This document shows positions 37,240 through 41,880 of a stretch of DNA of 41,880 nucleotides, piece by piece. Where the stretch lies: the IMG/VR virus record IMGVR_UViG_3300009159_000123, positions 1 through 41,880 of that record; one strand, written 5' to 3'. The notes under the pieces were generated by a model. That model did no database searches. It was not told the origin of the DNA and saw only the letters and a program-made list of their open reading frames with translations. Numbering within the stretch: position 1 is the first letter of the stretch; each line of letters starts with the position of its first letter. The translations under genes were made by a program, and so were the position numbers. The DNA comes from a virus.

Positions 37240-38280
37240 ATGCCAGCAGGTACCGGAACCGCAGGTTCCAACCAGAATGGCCCAGTAGCAGCCCCTTCGT
37301 ACTCACCCGGTGAGATCGTAACTGCCGCTGGTCCACTATCCATTAACGCACCAGCCCCAATCGTAGACATCACCCTTGGTTCACAGTTTGTAACCAAGTC
37401 CTACGACTTGATGGTGTACCCAGCACTGCGTCCAGAACTGATCTTTGACCAGTTTGCTACGGTTCGCGCAACGAACACCACCCATCGCGGCGGCTCAGTT
37501 CGTTTCTCGTTTGTTGACGATATTGCTCAGCAAACAACTCCTCTCCTTGAGAACCTTGACGTTGACTCAGTTGTCCTCTCTTCAAAGGCACTTACCGTGT
37601 CAATGCGTGAGTACGGCACAGCGGTTACAAATACGGCTCTCATCCGTGGAACAAGCATGATTTCGCTTGATCCACTTATTGCTGAGCGTGTTGGCTACAA
37701 CGCAGGTCTGTCAATTGACACCCTGTGCCGTACCGCACTCGATGCAACCACCATCACTTACGATGACGGCACAACCGCCACCATTGGATCTGTGGGCGAT
37801 GGTTCGTCTAACCTCAGTGGTGCAATGCTTCGTCAGGGTGTTGCTCGCCTTCGTGCAGCAAATGTACGCCCTATGCGTGGCGGCAACTATGTTGCTGTTA
37901 TTAGCCCATATCAGGCACAACAGTTGATGTCCGAAACGACTGACACTGGCTTCCGCTGGATGGTCGGCTATGCAGGTGGCAGTGATCCTCAGGGCAACAG
38001 CATTTTCTTGGGTGAAGTTGGAACCTACGAAGGCGTTCGCCTTATTGTAAATAACCATCTTCTTGATCAGGGTTCGGGCTACTTGATGGGTGCTGAGGCT
38101 CTTGCCAAGGCGTTCTCAACGGCTCCGGGCTTTGGTGCTAACCCTAAGACGGTTGTTTCTCCAGTGGTTGACAAGTTGCGTCGCTTTGCTTCTGTCGGCT
38201 GGTATCACCTAGTTGGCTACAGCGTGTTCCGCGCTGAGGCTCTGCTTCACATCGAAACTAGTTCAACGCTGGCTTCATAA
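37240..38280 (+). CDS. Major capsid protein, N4gp56 type
   Basis: A 346-residue protein. ITLGSQFVTKSYDLMVYPALRPELIFDQFATVRA (a run of about thirty residues at 44-77) with TNTTHRGGSVRFSFVDDI, SLDPLIAERVGYNAGLSIDTLC, NYVAVISPYQAQQLM and KTVVSPVVDKLRRFASVGWYHLVGY are the characteristic blocks of N4gp56-family capsid proteins, HK97-fold shell subunits. An AAGGA site precedes the ATG. Together with the scaffold gene it has its own promoter and hairpin, giving a high-expression unit. Codon choice differs from the flanking genes. Confidence 0.9.
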   Translation: MPAGTGTAGSNQNGPVAAPSYSPGEIVTAAGPLSINAPAPIVDITLGSQFVTKSYDLMVYPALRPELIFDQFATVRATNTTHRGGSVRFSFVDDIAQQTTPLLENLDVDSVVLSSKALTVSMREYGTAVTNTALIRGTSMISLDPLIAERVGYNAGLSIDTLCRTALDATTITYDDGTTATIGSVGDGSSNLSGAMLRQGVARLRAANVRPMRGGNYVAVISPYQAQQLMSETTDTGFRWMVGYAGGSDPQGNSIFLGEVGTYEGVRLIVNNHLLDQGSGYLMGAEALAKAFSTAPGFGANPKTVVSPVVDKLRRFASVGWYHLVGYSVFRAEALLHIETSSTLAS

Positions 38281-38307
38281 TCAGTTGTTGTCTGGTTTAA
38301 TTAGATA

Positions 38308-38345
38308 GGTCCCTCCCTCACGCCACCCTTGTCGGGGGAGGGACC
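38308..38345 (+). terminator. Hairpin after the capsid gene
   Basis: GGTCCCTCCC (38308-38317) pairs perfectly with 38336-38345 and can extend by two bases; loop about 14-18 nt. No U-tract follows. It likely terminates or stabilises the scaffold-capsid transcript. Confidence 0.65.
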
Positions 38346-38376
38346 ATCTCAATAATGAACTGAAGGGTAAGAAGTA

Positions 38377-39111
38377 ATGGCTCCTATTTCTCAATCAGAT
38401 ACTCGCTGGGTTAAGAAACCCGGTAAGGCTGGATATGTTGAACAGATTTCTACTGGCAAAAAAGTAACTGGAAAGATTGCTCTTTCTACTACTATCGGTC
38501 AGGGTGGTAAAACGATTAACAACGTGCGTGGTGTTGCTGATTATTCTAAGGGCCGTAACGTCACTAATATGCCTAAGTATTCTGATAAAGCAAAGCCTAA
38601 GTCTCCTTCCGACGGCGGTGGTGGAAGCATGACTCCTGCCGCAAAAAAGGCTGCTGCTGTTAAATCGGCATCTGCCATGACTCCTCGTGAGGCTGCTGCT
38701 CGTAAAATTGCTGGAGCAACTCGTGCAACAGGAGCAGGAGTAGCAATGACTGCTCGTGAGCGTTCAATGCGTGCTAATAGTAGTTCTTCTAGCAAACCTA
38801 CAATTTCTTCCACTCCTTCTGCTGTTGCTAAACCAAAAGCAGGATCAACTACTAAGTCTTCAGATCGGTATACCGGAAGCAAAAATCAAATGGCTGGTAT
38901 TGCTGGGATGCTTGGTAAAAAAGCATTTGGTGATACTACTAGCCAAAAGCGTCAGTTGCTTGCTCAGATTGCTGCTAAGCAAAAGTCTATTAGTGATGTA
39001 AAGAATAGCAAAAATGCTTCTGCTGCTGCTACTGCTGCTGCTAAAAAGCGGGCTGCTAATGATGCTGCTGAGATTGCTGCTCTTAAAACAAAACTCCGAA
39101 ACCTTAAGTAA
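38377..39111 (+). CDS. Lys/Ala/Ser-rich basic protein
   Basis: A 244-residue protein of low complexity. Residues 1-45 form a small beta unit (DTRWVKKPGKAGYVEQISTGKKVTG). Basic linkers follow with Pro/Ser/Ala repeats, and the end is a charged helix (KKRAANDAAEIAALKTKLRNLK). Such proteins may neutralise packaged DNA or decorate the capsid. No family recognised. A GAAGGG site lies upstream. Confidence 0.55.
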   Translation: MAPISQSDTRWVKKPGKAGYVEQISTGKKVTGKIALSTTIGQGGKTINNVRGVADYSKGRNVTNMPKYSDKAKPKSPSDGGGGSMTPAAKKAAAVKSASAMTPREAAARKIAGATRATGAGVAMTARERSMRANSSSSSKPTISSTPSAVAKPKAGSTTKSSDRYTGSKNQMAGIAGMLGKKAFGDTTSQKRQLLAQIAAKQKSISDVKNSKNASAAATAAAKKRAANDAAEIAALKTKLRNLK

Positions 39112-39121
39112 GGAATTTATT

Positions 39122-39325
39122 ATGGCTCCTACACCTAAACCTAAGACACCTTCTAAGACTGTTGATCAGAAGCGTAAACCTGATGGTACTTACCCTAAGG
39201 GCACAAAGGTTCCCGGTTATGCTGCTCAAAAGGGCAAGACTCCTAAGGTTCCTGCGACTAATAAATTTAGTCCTACTCGACCTGTTAAACCAGATACTCG
39301 TATTGCCGGAAAGAGGGCGAACTAA
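39122..39325 (+). CDS. Small Lys/Pro-rich protein
   Basis: A 67-residue protein of Lys, Pro, Thr and Gly (PKPKTPSKTVDQKRKPDGTYPKG), no predicted fold. The ATG at 39122 has an AAGGA site; the longer in-frame start lies inside the upstream gene. It ends in a TAATG overlap. Probably a DNA- or virion-binding basic peptide. Confidence 0.55.
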   Translation: MAPTPKPKTPSKTVDQKRKPDGTYPKGTKVPGYAAQKGKTPKVPATNKFSPTRPVKPDTRIAGKRAN

Positions 39326-39471
39326 TGTGTATGAAGTGTGGGTGTTCAACACCTAACGATAAGAAGAGTGGCGGTCAGGACTTTGGCTCAAACGGTGGCA
39401 GCGGTAAGGAAGTTATTGTTCCTGCTACTGACGCTACTCCGGGCGGTTATGACGGAAACAATGGCTACTAG
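39325..39471 (+). CDS. 48-residue Cys/Gly-rich peptide
   Basis: A 49-codon frame beginning in a TAATG overlap. The start has three Cys in seven residues (MCMKCGCS), followed by a Gly/Asp/Asn-rich tail. It overlaps the next start by 11 nt. The Cys cluster could bind metal or form a disulfide. Function unknown. Confidence 0.55.
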   Translation: MCMKCGCSTPNDKKSGGQDFGSNGGSGKEVIVPATDATPGGYDGNNGY

Positions 39472-39637
39472 TCTTGGTGCTGCTTTTGTCACTAAGTCAT
39501 ATGTAAAGAATGTGGCTAAGAATGGCAAGACGACTGCTACTCCTAAAGCAAAGATTGTTAAGGCTGATTATGGGGATGCTGGTCGTAAGGCTATGACTAA
39601 CGCTATTAAGGGTTCTCCTAAGCGGAAGAAAAAGTAA
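39461..39637 (+). CDS. 58-residue basic protein
   Basis: A 58-residue basic protein (ATSLGAAFVTKSYVKNVAKNGKTT..., ending KGSPKRKKK). The ATG at 39461 is preferred over one at 39338 because it overlaps the preceding gene's end as its neighbours do. The FVTKSYVKN segment is close to the FVTKSYDLM segment of the capsid protein, probably by chance. Function unknown. Confidence 0.55.
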   Translation: MATSLGAAFVTKSYVKNVAKNGKTTATPKAKIVKADYGDAGRKAMTNAIKGSPKRKKK

Positions 39638-39903
39638 TGGCTACTCCGGCGTGGCAGCGTAAGGCAGGTAAGAATCCTAAGGGCGGTTTGAACGCTAAGG
39701 GTCGTGCGTCTGCTAAGGCTCAGGGTATGAATCTTAAGCCTCCTGTTAAGAAGGCTGAGGCTAAGAAGTCTCCTAAGTCTGCTGCTCGCCGGAAATCTTT
39801 TTGTGCTCGTATGGAGGGTATGAAGAGGGTGAATACTTCTGTTAAGACTGCGAAGGATCCTAATTCTCGTATTAATAAATCGTTGAGAGCGTGGGACTGT
39901 TAA
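39637..39903 (+). CDS. DUF6321-type basic protein
   Basis: An 88-residue protein with PAWQRKAGKNPKGGLNAKGR, RRKSFCARMEGMK and KTAKDPNSRINKSLRAWDC. This is the complete pattern of a family (DUF6321) common in marine and freshwater phages, always small and basic and often near the capsid genes. Conserved Cys at RKSFCARM and at the terminal WDC. Function unknown; a virion or DNA-condensing role is possible. TAATG overlaps on both sides. Confidence 0.8.
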   Translation: MATPAWQRKAGKNPKGGLNAKGRASAKAQGMNLKPPVKKAEAKKSPKSAARRKSFCARMEGMKRVNTSVKTAKDPNSRINKSLRAWDC

Positions 39904-40106
39904 TGAAGAAGACAGTAAAACTTGATGGTATGAAACATACTGTTAAAAAGGTTGGCAAGAGTATTGTAGTTGACCATGCCGGTAGTAATCCTAAAAAGTG
40001 GGATAAAATTAATCTTACTAAAAAGGCTGGTGCTAAGACTGTGAAGCAGGGTGTGGCTGCTAGTCGTAAGTATCATGCTTCTGTAGCGAGTAAGAAAGGT
40101 AAGTAA
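39903..40106 (+). CDS. 67-residue basic protein
   Basis: A 67-residue basic protein (KKTVKLDGMKHTVKKVGKSIVVDHAGSNPKKWDKINL...) with one beta hairpin and a Lys-rich end. The ATG at 39903 overlaps the preceding stop. Function unknown. Confidence 0.6.
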   Translation: MKKTVKLDGMKHTVKKVGKSIVVDHAGSNPKKWDKINLTKKAGAKTVKQGVAASRKYHASVASKKGK

Positions 40107-40450
40107 TGACGGTTCAGGTTCAGTTGCTTGGTAGAGGAACGTATGGTCCTCGTGTTGAGTATGGGCCTAATGTTTCTCCATTGTGGTCTTTCTTTCTTTC
40201 TCCTTCTGCCCAGAATAGTGTGTTGATTTATAACGATGGGACTGTAATAGAGGGCCAGTCGTTTGATGAGTTTCGTCAAATTCAGCAGCCTGATGTTCAT
40301 ACTTTTATTCTTGGTGGCACAGATTTTCGTACTGATGTGGGATCTTTTGAGTATGACGCGCTGACAGCGGCAGGTTATACTTGGAGGAACGTCTATACTG
40401 ACAATGTTTACCCTGAAACGTACGATAGTCCGTACAATTCATATAATTAG
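40106..40450 (+). CDS. Hypothetical beta-rich protein
   Basis: A 114-residue protein without the Lys bias of its neighbours. It has a strand-rich start ([28 protein letters not shown]), [20 protein letters not shown] and an aromatic C-terminus ([25 protein letters not shown]). It lies before the collagen-like fibre gene and may be a fibre- or head-associated protein. Function unknown. Confidence 0.6.
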   Translation: MTVQVQLLGRGTYGPRVEYGPNVSPLWSFFLSPSAQNSVLIYNDGTVIEGQSFDEFRQIQQPDVHTFILGGTDFRTDVGSFEYDALTAAGYTWRNVYTDNVYPETYDSPYNSYN

Positions 40451-40458
40451 GAGTATTG

Positions 40459-41880
<1,422 letters not shown>

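Overview
The window reads as a nearly complete tailed-phage genome. It is most consistent with a short-tailed, podovirus-like dsDNA phage of an actinobacterium with moderate GC, perhaps a freshwater lineage. The phage call rests on directly visible hallmark genes: large terminase, portal, scaffold, N4gp56-type major capsid protein, fibres, holin and endolysin. The host call is inference. It rests on several small families I associate with actinophages, on hairpins without U-tracts, and on a promoter layout that implies a leaderless mRNA. No tape-measure gene of the usual kind, integrase, DNA polymerase, replicative helicase or tRNA gene was found.

Layout. (1) 1-10490, plus strand, late: the C-terminus of a fibre, a glycine-rich adhesin, a sulfotransferase and a family-2 glycosyltransferase, two head-tail/tail proteins, a second fibre and a second glycine-rich adhesin, a membrane protein, holin and M15 endolysin, then a metallophosphoesterase, small genes and a Dps-type ferritin. 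(2) 10487-22973, minus strand, early/middle: two sugar-modification genes, a RecB/Cas4-like nuclease with a Rad52-like annealing protein, an HNH nuclease, a Holliday-junction-resolvase-like nuclease, a secreted lysozyme-like protein, a replication initiator, SSB and many tiny genes. Two plus-strand genes (14388-14705 and the HNH gene 19874-20377) interrupt this block. (3) 23431-41880, plus strand: a ribbon-helix-helix regulator, terminase, portal, a 1863-residue virion protein and three companions, scaffold, capsid, a run of tiny Lys-rich genes, and a collagen-like fibre gene that is still open at the window end. Both window ends lie inside fibre genes in the same phase, so the contig probably represents a circularly permuted or circular assembly cut within one fibre gene. 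Some sequence may be missing at the junction.

Regulation is the most unusual part. Seven copies of a 22-bp palindrome (half-sites TAATnAGACA / TGTCyyATTA) lie only in the minus-strand block. Three sit immediately before ribosome-binding sites, three upstream of promoters, and one inside the rad52-like gene. Two of them flank a promoter at 22043-22071, next to a 13-bp-period iteron-like array. A separate set of four 11-bp direct repeats overlaps the predicted leaderless promoter of the ribbon-helix-helix gene just before the terminase. The hexamer TAGCGG is frequent and strongly biased to the plus strand regardless of gene direction.

The early block is packed with ATGA/GTGA-coupled genes. At least seven genes of 28-48 codons were recovered there by reading gaps between larger genes, including three zinc-ribbon-like and two single-membrane-span peptides. 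The replication strategy suggested is recruitment of the host replisome by the phage initiator, with SSB and Rad52/RecB-like recombination proteins encoded by the phage.
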